A DNA stretch of 64,000 nt from Methylobacillus methanolivorans (GCF_020531845.1 NZ_JAJAVF010000003.1:152832-216831), one strand, 5' to 3'; counted from the first letter of the stretch, positions 44,805-54,334 are shown. Notes: generated by a model from the letters alone, not told the origin. Made by a program: numbers and translations.

Positions 44805-46508
44805 TTAATTGATGCGACTGGTAAGATCAATCACCCGCATCACCTCGGACAAGCTGGTGTGTCCTTCGATAATGCGCCGGATGCCATCTTCTGCCAGCGT
44901 GACAAAGCCTTTTTTCAGGGCAAGGTCTCGCATTTCGTCAAAGTGCGCACGGCGCGCCACCAGTGCATCCATCTCGCTATCTACCCGCAACAACTCCATG
45001 ATCGCCATGCGTCCACGATAACCGGCATAGCCGCATTGCTTGCACCCGATCGCTCGGTGGATGCGCAAATCTAGCCGGACATTCTTGCCCAGCAATTTGC
45101 GCTCGTCATCGTTAGGAGCATAAGCTTCCTTGCAATGGGGGCATAGCACCCGCACCAAGCGTTGCGCCACCACACCGATGATGTTCCCCGCCATGATGTC
45201 AGGCGAAATGCCAATATCAAGCAAACGCGGGAAAGTACCCAGTGCAGAATTGGTATGTAGCGTGGTGAAAACCTGGTGCCCGGTCATCGCGGCGCGAAAC
45301 GCCATGGTGGCCGTGTCAGCATCACGCACCTCGCCAACGAGGATAATGTCTGGGTCCTGGCGCATGATGGAGCGGATGCCGTTGGCAAAATCCACCTTGT
45401 TCACTTCTGCCACCGAGGTCTGGCGCATCATGGTGACGGGATACTCCACCGGGTCTTCCAGGGTCATGATATTGACCCCCTCTGTATTGAGGAATGACAA
45501 TAAGGAATATAGCGTCGTGGTCTTACCGCTGCCAGTCGGCCCGGTCACGATGACAATCCCTTCTGGCCGCGTCATCATGAGTTTCAATTCATCCAGTGCC
45601 TGATCGCGCAAGCCCATGCGCTCAAGTGGGATGATCGATTTTTCCCGATCAAGCACCCGCAGCACGATATTCTCGCCATGAATAGTGGGGTGGCTTGCAA
45701 CACGAAAATCGATCGGCCTGCCTGAGAGATTCATGTTCAGGCGCCCATCTTGTGGAGAACGCGTCTCGGCGATATCCATGCCGCAGATCACCTTGAGGCG
45801 CACGGCGACACCGGGCCAATAGGTCTTGTGCAAGCTACGCACTTGCTGCAATACGCCATCGATGCGGTAGCGGATGCGCAAGAAAGCATATTCCGGCTCG
45901 AAATGGATATCCGAAGCCCCGCGCTTCACTGCATCCATGAGCAAGGCACCCACCAAGCGCACCACAGGCTGGGTGTATTCATCCCCGCCTGCCTGCAAAC
46001 TCTGGTAGTCAATTTCCCCAGTTTCGATCTCGCGCAAGATGCCATCAACAGAAAGCTCGTAACCATAGAACTGGTCAATATAATCTTCAAGCTGGGCATC
46101 TGCCGCCAGCACCGGCTTCACCTGCACCTGTGAACCGACGGTGGCACGTAATTGATCCAGTGCTACCACGTTGAACATATCGGACATTGCCACCGTCAAC
46201 TGACGCGTGTTGGCATCAAACGCCACGGGCAGGATATGATAACGGCGCGCAAAGCCTTCTTGCACCATCTTCAACGCCTCAGCATCTGCCACCACCGTGG
46301 AAAGGTCGATACTTTCCTGGCCTATGGTATGCGCCACCAGATCACGCACCATCGCCTCAGTAACAAAGCCAAGACGCACTAATTGGCGTCCCAGCGGGAT
46401 ATTGCTCTGCTCCTGCTCCATGAGGGCAATACGCAGCTGATCCTGACTGATCAGGCCTTGCTGCACCATGAGCTCTCCCAAGCGGAGCTTGCGACGTTGT
46501 TCTACCAT
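44805..46508 (-). CDS. mshE: MshE-like pilus assembly ATPase (GspE/PilB family)
   Basis: The 567-residue hexameric ATPase has an N-terminal MshEN domain (GELMVQQGLISQDQLRIALMEQEQSNIPLGRQLVRLGFV, residues 11-49). In Vibrio MshE this domain binds cyclic-di-GMP, and the RLGELL-like and LG..L patterns are kept here. Walker A is GPTGSGKTT (323-331), Asp box DPDIILVGEVRD and His box follow, and a zinc knuckle (CPHC...CKQC) is near 460-490. It powers pilus extension. Confidence 0.93.
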   Translation of the reverse strand: MVEQRRKLRLGELMVQQGLISQDQLRIALMEQEQSNIPLGRQLVRLGFVTEAMVRDLVAHTIGQESIDLSTVVADAEALKMVQEGFARRYHILPVAFDANTRQLTVAMSDMFNVVALDQLRATVGSQVQVKPVLAADAQLEDYIDQFYGYELSVDGILREIETGEIDYQSLQAGGDEYTQPVVRLVGALLMDAVKRGASDIHFEPEYAFLRIRYRIDGVLQQVRSLHKTYWPGVAVRLKVICGMDIAETRSPQDGRLNMNLSGRPIDFRVASHPTIHGENIVLRVLDREKSIIPLERMGLRDQALDELKLMMTRPEGIVIVTGPTGSGKTTTLYSLLSFLNTEGVNIMTLEDPVEYPVTMMRQTSVAEVNKVDFANGIRSIMRQDPDIILVGEVRDADTATMAFRAAMTGHQVFTTLHTNSALGTFPRLLDIGISPDIMAGNIIGVVAQRLVRVLCPHCKEAYAPNDDERKLLGKNVRLDLRIHRAIGCKQCGYAGYRGRMAIMELLRVDSEMDALVARRAHFDEMRDLALKKGFVTLAEDGIRRIIEGHTSLSEVMRVIDLTSRIN

Positions 46509-46581
46509 GAATGAATCTTACATCCGTTATGTGTTGGCCCGGACACACCAGGCCGTGAGCATATCCTATGCACGGAAAGTG

Positions 46582-47775
46582 TTACTGAAGCTGGCGTATC
46601 CTGGCAGCCAACTGCGCCTGATTTACGCTGGGTGATTCCTTACCAGCCAGCAATGCCTGGGCTTGCTGATAATATTGCAATGCCAAGTTGGATTTACCCA
46701 ATTGATCCAGGCTCACTGCCAAGTTGAAGGCATATTCAGGATTGGCCGCATCGAGATGATGCGCCTGGAAATAAGACTGCTGTGCCAACGGCCATTGCCC
46801 TTGCTCAGCATAATGATGTCCCAATGCAGCATGCAAGTAGGCTGCCTCTGGTTGTTGGGCAATAAGATTTTTGAGTCGAGTTTCATTGCTCAACGGATCA
46901 GCCAAGCCTTGCAAATCCAGCAATGCCGCCTGGGCAATGCCGTTACGCGGCTCGACTTGCAATACTTGTTGATACCAACTCACGGCATCCTGCTGGCGAC
47001 CATGTCGTGCAGCAATAGCGGCCATGCCCAATAGCGCATCCACATTCCGTACATCAGCCTGCAATGCCTGTCGATATGCCTGCTGGGCAGCGGCATCATC
47101 ACCAAGATTAAATGCTTGATAAGCTTCCAGCACATGCTGATTGACTGTAGCGACAGGTCGGTTACGCGTCACCTGAACTTGGCTGTTAGTCGTCGCCTGC
47201 GGCACCTCACCAAATACCTGGGGCAAAGGCTGCTGGATGATATTGGTACGCTGCTTGGAGCTGTCGACAGGAGTAATAGGAGCTGCCATCACCTCTGCCG
47301 GACTTGTGTTGCCATGTACCTCTTCACTAATATCAGGCTCAGCAACCGAATCCTGCCCAGCAACATTTGCGAGAGGTTCCAGGTTAGTGTCTGGTGCGGT
47401 ATTCAACACTACCGGCCTGGGCACAATTACTTCCGGCTGGGTCAAGGAACTGACATACCAGAACACGCCACTGCCCACTAGCAACACTAGCAATAACAAC
47501 AACAAACCTTGGGTAAATGGCGAGAGCAGCGTCTCTCGCTTAGCAGCACCAGACCTGGCAGCCAACAGCTGTGCTGCTGCGCGTTGTTGGGCGATGGATT
47601 CCTCAGAAGCATGACTGGATTTAGGACTGAGCGAAGATTGGGATTGACTGGCTTCGCCACCATGCACAGGCTCAGCCGGTGCAATATCCAGCAAAAACTC
47701 CTCAATCTCAGCCTTTTCCAAAGGCTGTTGTTTGGCTTGTTCCGCTTTCTGCAATGCGCTAATTAACAGACTCAT
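46582..47775 (-). CDS. MshN-like TPR protein
   Basis: The 397-residue protein begins MSLLISALQKAEQAK, a conserved start of MshN/GspB-like proteins. A single membrane segment (about 88-110, GLLLLLLVLLVGSGVFWYV), a Pro/Thr linker, then TPR repeats (about 215-395; AYQAFNLGDDAAAQQAYRQAL, AALGHHYAEQGQWPLAQQSY, NLAVSLDQLGKSNLALQYYQQ) follow. It should be a periplasmic partner of the secretin. It overlaps the mshL end by 17 bases. Confidence 0.82.
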   Translation of the reverse strand: MSLLISALQKAEQAKQQPLEKAEIEEFLLDIAPAEPVHGGEASQSQSSLSPKSSHASEESIAQQRAAAQLLAARSGAAKRETLLSPFTQGLLLLLLVLLVGSGVFWYVSSLTQPEVIVPRPVVLNTAPDTNLEPLANVAGQDSVAEPDISEEVHGNTSPAEVMAAPITPVDSSKQRTNIIQQPLPQVFGEVPQATTNSQVQVTRNRPVATVNQHVLEAYQAFNLGDDAAAQQAYRQALQADVRNVDALLGMAAIAARHGRQQDAVSWYQQVLQVEPRNGIAQAALLDLQGLADPLSNETRLKNLIAQQPEAAYLHAALGHHYAEQGQWPLAQQSYFQAHHLDAANPEYAFNLAVSLDQLGKSNLALQYYQQAQALLAGKESPSVNQAQLAARIRQLQ

Positions 47776-49603
47776 TAATTAACCTTTGCAGTTGCTGGGC
47801 AGGCAAATATTGCTTATATGAATTAAGCTCGTCACTTTCCAGGCTGGCATTCTGCACCACGACTGGACGCAAGAAGATCACCAGCTCGGTCTTCACATTG
47901 AAATTGCTACGTGCAGTGAACAACTTACCCACTAATGGCACCTTGGCAATACCAGGCACCTTATCTGTTGCCTGCTGGATATTGTCTTGCATCAAACCAC
48001 CCAGGACTGCCGTATCGCCACTATTCACCCGCAACACAGACTCGAACTCGCGCACCTGAATTTGCGGTATCTTACTTTCAATTCTAGTTGTCGTCGTACC
48101 GTTTGTTAACGTCAATTGCGGATTGGGATCATCGACATAACTCAGCACACGTGAAATGGTGGGGCGCACGTTGATATTCACCTGTCCGGCATCATTGATC
48201 TGCGGCGTGACACTCATCACCATGCCCACAGGCACCGTATTCGGTGTGGTCGTCACCGATTGTAAATTAGTTGAGCCTTGCCCAACACCTTGTGAGACCT
48301 GGGATTGAATCGTGAAGTACACCAGGTTATCCACCACCTTCATTACCGCAGTCTGGTTATTAAGCACCATCAATTTTGGACTGGAAAGTACTTTGGTATC
48401 GCCAAATCGTTGCAGCAAACGCAAGTTAAAATCCACGCTGCTGTTATCGCTAGAATAGCCAATACTGAAAGGTAGTGTTGTTCCTGCCGTACCCGCAATC
48501 CCGGCCGGCGTCAGCACTGTACTCAACCCCAATTGATTCGTCATGTTGAAGCCATTGCCCAGCTTGGTCCAATCAATACCAGCTTGGTAGGTGTCATTCA
48601 AAGTGACCTCAACAATGGAGGCCTCAATCAATACCTGCCGCTTGGCACTGCTCATGACCTTGTCGAGAAATTCCTGCACCTTTTCGTGCTGGCGATGAGT
48701 TGCTCGCACACTGACAATACCAGTTTCCGGGCTGGCAATCACAGTAGCGGCAAACAAGGTTTTATACTCGGTGCGCGCATCCTCGCGCTCTTGCGTTGTA
48801 TTGCGGGAGGCAGATAGCTGCGCGGCAGCTCTATCCCCACCCTCGGGAACAGACGCTTCCGCAGATTGTTGTGAAGCTGCTGTACCACTACGGGTAATAA
48901 TCACTTCCTTGTCGGTTTCCGCCAGAATGTCTTTCAGATTCTGGATCAGGGTTTCCCAGAAATGGTTGGTAGCCAGGCTATTCACTGCGGTACGCGAACT
49001 ATTGGCGGCTCCCGTGCCTGAGCTAGAAGAGGTGCTAGAGCTAGACGTCCCTCCTGCCCCGCTGGTCGTAGATGCGCTCCGTCCTGTACTTGCAATCTCC
49101 GCTGCCGCACCGATAAAGCCTGTGGTATCGCGCGACATGTTCACATAATCCACCTTGTAACTGCGCAACACTGGCATATCTGGCGTAATGCTCAGCACGT
49201 TGCCATCTACACGGTAGGTTAAATCAACTTGCTTGGCGAGACGCTCCAGAATTGCAGGCAGGGTTTGATCAACGGCATTCAGCGTGGCCCGCCCCTGGAT
49301 GGCAGGATGAATATCAATATTGAGCTTGCTCTCGCGCGCGAGCGCAAAAAGAATTTCCTTAACCGGCACATCATTGACCACTACGCTGTAAGTCTGCTCT
49401 TTGGCCCTGGGTTTGGGTGGCGGCAGGTAGCTACTACTTTTGACTGGCTTGGGAATTTCGGCTGGCTGAATAGATTTGGTTGATGACGTTTCGTCGATGT
49501 GCCCGGTGGAAGGAGAAACGGTAGATTGATGGGCGCAACTTGTCAGGCCAAGCAGACATGGCAGTAGCAGAATGCTGGCAACTTTTGGCAATTGGCCGGA
49601 CAA
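47759..49603 (-). CDS. mshL: MshL-like secretin lipoprotein
   Basis: The 614-residue outer-membrane ring protein has a lipoprotein signal (LLPCLLGLTSC, lipobox LTSC). The N-terminal STN-like/N0 domain (VNDVPVKEILFALARESKLNIDIHPAIQGR) is followed by a low-complexity Ser/Thr/Gly insert (about 172-205). The secretin domain has IEASIVEVTLNDTYQAGIDW, SSPKLMVLNNQTAVMKV and VRVNSGDTAVLGGLMQDN-like motifs near the C-terminus. It forms the outer-membrane pore for the pilus. The Ser/Gly linker is unusually long. Confidence 0.9.
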   Translation of the reverse strand: MSGQLPKVASILLLPCLLGLTSCAHQSTVSPSTGHIDETSSTKSIQPAEIPKPVKSSSYLPPPKPRAKEQTYSVVVNDVPVKEILFALARESKLNIDIHPAIQGRATLNAVDQTLPAILERLAKQVDLTYRVDGNVLSITPDMPVLRSYKVDYVNMSRDTTGFIGAAAEIASTGRSASTTSGAGGTSSSSTSSSSGTGAANSSRTAVNSLATNHFWETLIQNLKDILAETDKEVIITRSGTAASQQSAEASVPEGGDRAAAQLSASRNTTQEREDARTEYKTLFAATVIASPETGIVSVRATHRQHEKVQEFLDKVMSSAKRQVLIEASIVEVTLNDTYQAGIDWTKLGNGFNMTNQLGLSTVLTPAGIAGTAGTTLPFSIGYSSDNSSVDFNLRLLQRFGDTKVLSSPKLMVLNNQTAVMKVVDNLVYFTIQSQVSQGVGQGSTNLQSVTTTPNTVPVGMVMSVTPQINDAGQVNINVRPTISRVLSYVDDPNPQLTLTNGTTTTRIESKIPQIQVREFESVLRVNSGDTAVLGGLMQDNIQQATDKVPGIAKVPLVGKLFTARSNFNVKTELVIFLRPVVVQNASLESDELNSYKQYLPAQQLQRLINESVN

Positions 49604-49702
49604 AACGTATCCCCTCTACTGATCATGTTGATATTCCGGGATTTATCCCACAATCAGTACATGTTTGCAAATGAAGATCACAACCAGATAATTGTGATCA
49701 AG

Positions 49703-51049
49703 TTATTGATGCTGCAACAGTTCTTCCCTAACACCTGCAATCGTTCGCAAATGTGCCCCTGTTTGTAATGCTGCTGGCAACGACTGTAGCTCAGTCAGTG
49801 CATCCTGGCGGCTTTTGTATGCGCCATACAATATGATAACGCTGGCTTTGTCACCAACTTTAGCCTGCACGGCATGAAGATTATCAAGCACCAGTTGTGC
49901 CACCATCGGCCGGAGTTCGTGATCCAGTGCACTGCCTGCCGCATGGTATGCCAGTTGTATGGTGATATATTCGTGCGGAATGCTGCCCAGCCAGGCTAAT
50001 GAAGCCTCTCCACGCTGTTCTATCTCTTGCATGACGTCTGCGTCTGGCTCAGCGAGTTTGCTTGCGTGTTCCAGCAAGGGCTGCACTGCCTCGACTGGCT
50101 CCTGCCGCAACTGAGCATTCATCATAGACGGCCAGGGTAGCGCTCCCTGACTCCAGGCATAAGCCACCACGCCAGTGATCACAAAAAATACTCCGAACCA
50201 CGCAAACCCTACCCAGCGTCTTGCCGGCCGTGTTATCTCTTGAGCAAACTCGCTATCCCGTATTGCAGCAGCAACATGTCGTGGCGTAACCTGGTAAGTA
50301 TTCGCGGCAAATGCTGCCAACAAGGATTTATCCGCCAGGATATTCACCCGTCGCACCAAACCCTGCGCCATCGTAGCCAATTGCTTGATTGCCCGCTTGG
50401 TAAATAATGGCGGCCCGAAATACCCTGCTGCACGCAGACGGAACATCAGGTACTCCGCAATTTCATCATTGCTCAGCGGACCAAGATAAAAGCTATGGGT
50501 AATGCGCTCCTTGAGCTGGCGGATTTCGCGCTGGTTCAAGTTGTCATCCAGCTCGGGCTGGCCAAATAACACGATTTGCAGCAACTTGTGGTGACGAGTT
50601 TCCAGATTGGTCAACAGGCGGATTTCTTCCAGCGTCGCCAGCGGCATACCTTGAGCCTCTTCCACGAATACCACCACCTGGCGTTTGGCTTCGTGCTTTT
50701 CCAGCAACACCTGTTGCAAGCGTTGCATAACCTCCAACCGACTCAAACCAGAAGGCAGATCAAGCCGTAACTCCAATGCAATAGCGTGCAGCACGTCTTC
50801 TGGTGCCATACTCGGATTAGCAAGGTAGACATTATCCACATGCTCCGGCAACTGCATTTGCAGCATGCGGCACAGCATGGTCTTGCCACTACCCACTTCG
50901 CCAACAACTTTGACAATCCCCTCACCGTGCAAGATGGCATAGCGCAATGCGTCCAGCACTGCACCACGATTGCCGCCAGAAAAGAAAAAGTCAGTATTGG
51001 GTGTTATCTTGAATGGAGGCTCTTTCAGGCCAAAATGGGCGTAATACAC
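49703..51049 (-). CDS. mshM: MshM-like AAA ATPase (ExeA family)
   Basis: The 448-residue protein starts at GTG overlapping the stop of the regulator gene (TAGTG). It begins MYYAHFGLKEPPFKITPNTDFFFSG, the typical ExeA start, with Walker A GEVGSGKTM (about 48-56) and Walker B VVFVEEAQGMP (about 124-134). A membrane segment (FAWFGVFFVITGVVAYAW, about 280-297) is followed by a periplasmic domain with an SPOR-like end. ExeA-type ATPases help place the secretin through the cell wall. Confidence 0.87.
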   Translation of the reverse strand: MYYAHFGLKEPPFKITPNTDFFFSGGNRGAVLDALRYAILHGEGIVKVVGEVGSGKTMLCRMLQMQLPEHVDNVYLANPSMAPEDVLHAIALELRLDLPSGLSRLEVMQRLQQVLLEKHEAKRQVVVFVEEAQGMPLATLEEIRLLTNLETRHHKLLQIVLFGQPELDDNLNQREIRQLKERITHSFYLGPLSNDEIAEYLMFRLRAAGYFGPPLFTKRAIKQLATMAQGLVRRVNILADKSLLAAFAANTYQVTPRHVAAAIRDSEFAQEITRPARRWVGFAWFGVFFVITGVVAYAWSQGALPWPSMMNAQLRQEPVEAVQPLLEHASKLAEPDADVMQEIEQRGEASLAWLGSIPHEYITIQLAYHAAGSALDHELRPMVAQLVLDNLHAVQAKVGDKASVIILYGAYKSRQDALTELQSLPAALQTGAHLRTIAGVREELLQHQ

Positions 51050-52500
51050 TATTCGCCTTTGTAGTCCTGCTGCAGCTGGATGCGGCTATAGAGCGTGGTA
51101 CGGTTGATACCCAGCAGCTTGGCCGCCTGGCTCAGGTTGCCATGGGTAATTCTCATCGCCGCGTCAACATACGCCCGCTCCCAGGATTTGAGCACTTGGT
51201 CCAAATTAACATTGGCCTGCGTTTGCAAATGCTTATGTGCCTGGCTTGCCATGGCAGCTTCATCGGTCAAAAGTGGTGCATCAGCACCATTTGCAGCGGC
51301 CTGGCCAAGTCCCGTATGCATCAAGTCCAACTCGGCTGCCAATTGTGCATCTGTCACAAGCTGACCAGCATATTTAGCCACCAGGCGGATAATAATATTG
51401 CGCAGCTCACGCACATTACCTGGGAAGTGATAGCCCAGCCACCGCTGCTTGGCCTGGTCATCAAGCGCAAAAGTCTTCTGCCCGGTTTCACGTGCATAAA
51501 ATTGGTTGAAATGATCTAGCAAGACGTAGCGATCCTGCTCTAGGTCTCGCAATGGCGGAACCCGTACGGAAAACACACTCAGGCGGTGATAAAGATCAAT
51601 GCGAAAATTGCCTGCACGCACTTCTTCCCGCAAGTCACGATTTGTCGCTGCGACAATACGCGCCCGACTACGACGAGACTGGGTCTCACCAATGCGCTGA
51701 TACTCACCGTTTTCCAACACCCTGAGCAACTTGGCTTGAAGCTCTAACGGTAATTCGCCAATTTCATCCAGGAATAAAGTACCCTCACCCGCATCCTCAA
51801 AATAGCCACTATGTGCATTGGCCGCCCCGGTAAAGGAGCCTTTGCCATGCCCAAACAAGATAGATTCAGCCAGATTCGGGGAAATAGCCGCACAATTAAG
51901 AGAGAGATAGGGTTGTTGTGAGCGCCGACTGAGTCGATGCAGGCAACTAGCAACCAATTCCTTGCCACTACCTGACTCCCCTTCAATCAACACCGGAAAA
52001 GGCGCATCGGCAAACTGGGTAATCTGTGTACGCAATGTTTGCATCGGCAGGCTGATGCCGAGTAAACCGCCGCCCTCTTCTGCATTAACCGTTTCACCGA
52101 GCTCAGCATCCTGTAACTTGAGTGCGTTGTGCAGCAATTGCCGTAAACGCTCAACATCACAAGGCTTGGGAATAAAGTCCACTGCACCCAACGCCAAGGC
52201 ATGCTTGACGTTGGCCTCTTCATTCTGGCCGGACAATACCAGAATTTTCATGGTGGGTGCATGAGCTAATAGCTCCCCAATCACCTTGAAGCCCTCATCC
52301 GGCTTGTGGGGTACCGGCGGCAAGCCGAGATCGACCAGCGCCAATGGTGGCGGGCTTTCCAGTTGGCGCAATAAGCTCCTTGCTTGCATGCGCGATTCGG
52401 CAACATACACCTCAAAATCCTTGCCAAGCAGGAAATGTAAGGTATCAGTGATTAGGGGATCATCATCGATAATGATCAATGCAGGTAGCTGTGCCACCAT
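51049..52500 (-). CDS. Sigma54-dependent response regulator (PrsR-like)
   Basis: About 483 residues from MVAQLPALIII. The receiver domain has DDD at 12-14, phospho-Asp57 in VDLGLPP and Lys112. The LDLGLPP..P...EG pattern resembles PrsR, the PEP-CTERM-box regulator. The AAA+ domain has Walker A GESGSGKE (174-181), the sigma54-contact loop GSFTGA (221-226, Ser in place of the usual Ala) and Walker B TLFLDEIGE (241-249). A Fis-type helix-turn-helix is at the C-terminus (GNLSQAAKLLGINRTTLYSRI). It is the first gene of the pilus operon and coupled to mshM; its histidine kinase is not here. Confidence 0.87.
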   Translation of the reverse strand: MVAQLPALIIIDDDPLITDTLHFLLGKDFEVYVAESRMQARSLLRQLESPPPLALVDLGLPPVPHKPDEGFKVIGELLAHAPTMKILVLSGQNEEANVKHALALGAVDFIPKPCDVERLRQLLHNALKLQDAELGETVNAEEGGGLLGISLPMQTLRTQITQFADAPFPVLIEGESGSGKELVASCLHRLSRRSQQPYLSLNCAAISPNLAESILFGHGKGSFTGAANAHSGYFEDAGEGTLFLDEIGELPLELQAKLLRVLENGEYQRIGETQSRRSRARIVAATNRDLREEVRAGNFRIDLYHRLSVFSVRVPPLRDLEQDRYVLLDHFNQFYARETGQKTFALDDQAKQRWLGYHFPGNVRELRNIIIRLVAKYAGQLVTDAQLAAELDLMHTGLGQAAANGADAPLLTDEAAMASQAHKHLQTQANVNLDQVLKSWERAYVDAAMRITHGNLSQAAKLLGINRTTLYSRIQLQQDYKGE

Positions 52501-52674
52501 CAGAAAGGCTTTCTGCGAATCATATGGGGGGAATAATGAGTACAAAGCATGACGTTACTATAAGCACATCGCCACAATCACACAAGACAAGCCCTGAAAG
52601 CTGCCAGCCTTGATAAATCAGGAAGTCGCGTAGGATTTCATAGATAATATCGGCACAATTTTCAGGAGCCCATT

Positions 52675-52971
52675 ATGTCTTTAGACGAACGTGCAATTAA
52701 TACCCTCAATGAATACTTTCCATCCATCGCGCAAATTGCCTTGGATCATACTTACGAAGTGGTGACCGAAGAAACCAGCTTTGCAGAATTCATGGAGTCA
52801 CTGCTCAACAAGATCAACCAATATGCAGCAGAGCACGTGGCAACTGAAGTTCTAGGGCTGTCATCCCGAAAGATCGAAACCATCAACGATGGCACAGGCA
52901 TCAGCGTAGACGATATACAAGACCTTATCGATACCGCAGGAGATGATGATGAAGACTATGATGCATACTAA
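52675..52971 (+). CDS. Hypothetical acidic small protein
   Basis: The 98-residue protein starts after CAGGAGCCCATT, a clear ribosome site. It is mostly helical by appearance (LDERAINTLNEYFPSIAQIAL, FAEFMESLLNKINQYAAEHV) and ends in a very acidic tail (DTAGDDDEDYDAY). No signal peptide, membrane segment or known motif was recognised. Codon use looks normal for the window. It stands alone between the pilus operon and the tRNA cluster. Confidence 0.7.
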   Translation: MSLDERAINTLNEYFPSIAQIALDHTYEVVTEETSFAEFMESLLNKINQYAAEHVATEVLGLSSRKIETINDGTGISVDDIQDLIDTAGDDDEDYDAY

Positions 52972-52990
52972 CTAAGTATCAGCATACTGG

Positions 52991-53038
52991 GCTTGAGGTG
53001 ATGGCCTCAAGCTGAAGAGCTTATATTTTTTGATGGGG
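52991..53038 (+). terminator. Possible terminator after acidic small protein
   Basis: CTTGAGG/CCTCAAG forms a hairpin with a 6-base loop, then AAGCTGAAGAGCTT a second one, followed by ATATTTTTT. The T-run is next to the second, weaker stem. Confidence 0.45.
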
Positions 53039-53040
53039 AA

Positions 53041-53117
53041 TGGGGTGGCTGATGGGGCTCGAACCCACGACAACTGGAATCACAATCCAGGGCTCTACCA
53101 ACTGAGCTACAGCCACC
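53041..53117 (-). tRNA. tRNA-His (anticodon GTG)
   Basis: 77 bases including the extra 5' G and encoded CCA. The sequence is close to E. coli tRNA-His, with GGTGGCT and AGCCACC stem arms and the loop ATTGTGATT. Confidence 0.96.
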
Positions 53118-53141
53118 ATTGAAACTGAATAACCAGTGTCA

Positions 53142-53218
53142 TGGCCTGCCCGACAGGAATCGAACCTGTAACCCCCAGCTTAGAAGGCTGGTGCTCTATC
53201 CGGTTGAGCTACGGGCAG
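53142..53218 (-). tRNA. tRNA-Arg (anticodon TCT)
   Basis: 77 bases with acceptor CTGCCCG/CGGGCAG, anticodon loop CTTCTAA containing TCT, T-arm GGTTCGATTCC and encoded CCA. Confidence 0.95.
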
Positions 53219-53249
53219 ATTGTCGGGCAATCTAGACTTACTACAAAAC

Positions 53250-53326
53250 TGGTCGGGGTGGAGAGATTCGAACTCCCGACATCCTGGTCCCAAACCAGGC
53301 GCGCTACCAGGCTACGCTACACCCCG
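53250..53326 (-). tRNA. tRNA-Pro (anticodon TGG)
   Basis: 77 bases with acceptor CGGGGTG/CACCCCG, anticodon loop TTTGGGA containing TGG, T-arm AGTTCGAATCT and encoded CCA. First of the three co-transcribed tRNAs. Confidence 0.96.
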
Positions 53327-53335
53327 AGGGCGAGA

Positions 53336-53364
53336 AATATAGCGCACTCTAGCGGGAAGGTCAA
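53336..53364 (-). promoter_or_regulatory. Sigma70 promoter of the Pro-Arg-His tRNA operon
   Basis: Minus-strand -35 TTGACC (53359-53364) and -10 TATATT (53336-53341) with a 17-base spacer lie directly upstream of tRNA-Pro. A GCcCT discriminator follows, as expected for stringently controlled genes. Confidence 0.82.
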
Positions 53365-53408
53365 ACTGATTCTGCTAAAATGTCGCATTATTTTTGAAAA
53401 AACTTGTC

Positions 53409-54278
53409 ATGACCGCCAACATCATCAACGGAAAATCCATCGCTGAAGTCACGCTTTCCGAAACAAAATCCTTAATAGACAATCGCTTGGAAAAAGGATT
53501 GCGTGCGCCGACCTTGGCCGTGATCCTGCTTGGCGCTGACCCTGCTTCTGCTATCTATGTGCGCAATAAAAGACTCGCTTGCGAGAAAACCGGCATTCGT
53601 TCCCTGGCTTATGATTTGCCTAGCACCACCAGTGAAGCTGAATTACTCGCGCTGATTCAGCAACTCAATGAGGATGAAACAGTGGATGGCATCTTGGTGC
53701 AGTCTCCCGTGCCTGCGCATATAGAAGAAAAAAAAATCATCGAAACAATTAGCGCGGCCAAAGATGTGGACGGCTTTCACCCTTACAACATTGGCAGGCT
53801 GGCGGTGCGTCAACCGACATTGCGCTCATGCACACCTTACGGCGTCATCAAGCTTCTGCAATCAACTGGCATCAAACTACTTGGGCTGGACGCGGTTGTC
53901 GTTGGGGTATCCAATCACGTGGGCCGGCCAATGGCCCTAGAGCTGTTGCTAGCCGGCTGCACCGTGACCAGCTGTCACCGTCACACCAAAGATCTGCAAG
54001 CGAATGTTGCGCGAGCGGACATTGTGGTAGCCGCTGTTGGGAAGCCACACCTGATCAAAGGCGAATGGATCAAGCCCGGGGCAATCGTCGTGGATATCGG
54101 TATCAATCGCCTAGCGGATGGCAGCTTGTGTGGCGATATTGAGTTTGAAACCGCAAAAACGCGTGCAGCATGGATCACACCCGTTCCAGGCGGAGTAGGC
54201 CCCATGACCGTTGCCACGTTAATGCAGAACACGCTGGCAGCACTGGAATTGCGCGAATCTGGCCTCACTTCCATTTAA
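53409..54278 (+). CDS. folD: Bifunctional methylene-tetrahydrofolate dehydrogenase/cyclohydrolase FolD
   Basis: The 289-residue enzyme interconverts methylene-, methenyl- and formyl-tetrahydrofolate. Active-site residues fall at the E. coli-like positions: Tyr50/Lys54 in [16 protein letters not shown] (two fewer than E. coli Tyr52/Lys56), Gln98 in GILVQSP and Asp121 in [10 protein letters not shown]. The C-terminal signature [18 protein letters not shown] is intact. The start MTANIING follows a divergent tRNA promoter region; a TAAAAT -10-like box lies 35 bases upstream. In a methylotroph it would supply C1 units to purines or oxidise formaldehyde-derived C1. Confidence 0.96.
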   Translation: MTANIINGKSIAEVTLSETKSLIDNRLEKGLRAPTLAVILLGADPASAIYVRNKRLACEKTGIRSLAYDLPSTTSEAELLALIQQLNEDETVDGILVQSPVPAHIEEKKIIETISAAKDVDGFHPYNIGRLAVRQPTLRSCTPYGVIKLLQSTGIKLLGLDAVVVGVSNHVGRPMALELLLAGCTVTSCHRHTKDLQANVARADIVVAAVGKPHLIKGEWIKPGAIVVDIGINRLADGSLCGDIEFETAKTRAAWITPVPGGVGPMTVATLMQNTLAALELRESGLTSI

Positions 54279-54307
54279 TTGTCGAACCAACGGCTTGATT
54301 TGAGTTG

Positions 54308-54330
54308 AAGCCTTGGGGCACAAGGCTTTT
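54308..54330 (+). terminator. Probable terminator after folD
   Basis: AAGCCTT/AAGGCTT stem with a 7-base loop, followed by TT and then GC; a modest U-tract. A perfect CACTGAA/TTCAGTG repeat follows at 54335-54351, upstream of dksA. Confidence 0.6.
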
Positions 54331-54334
54331 GCAT

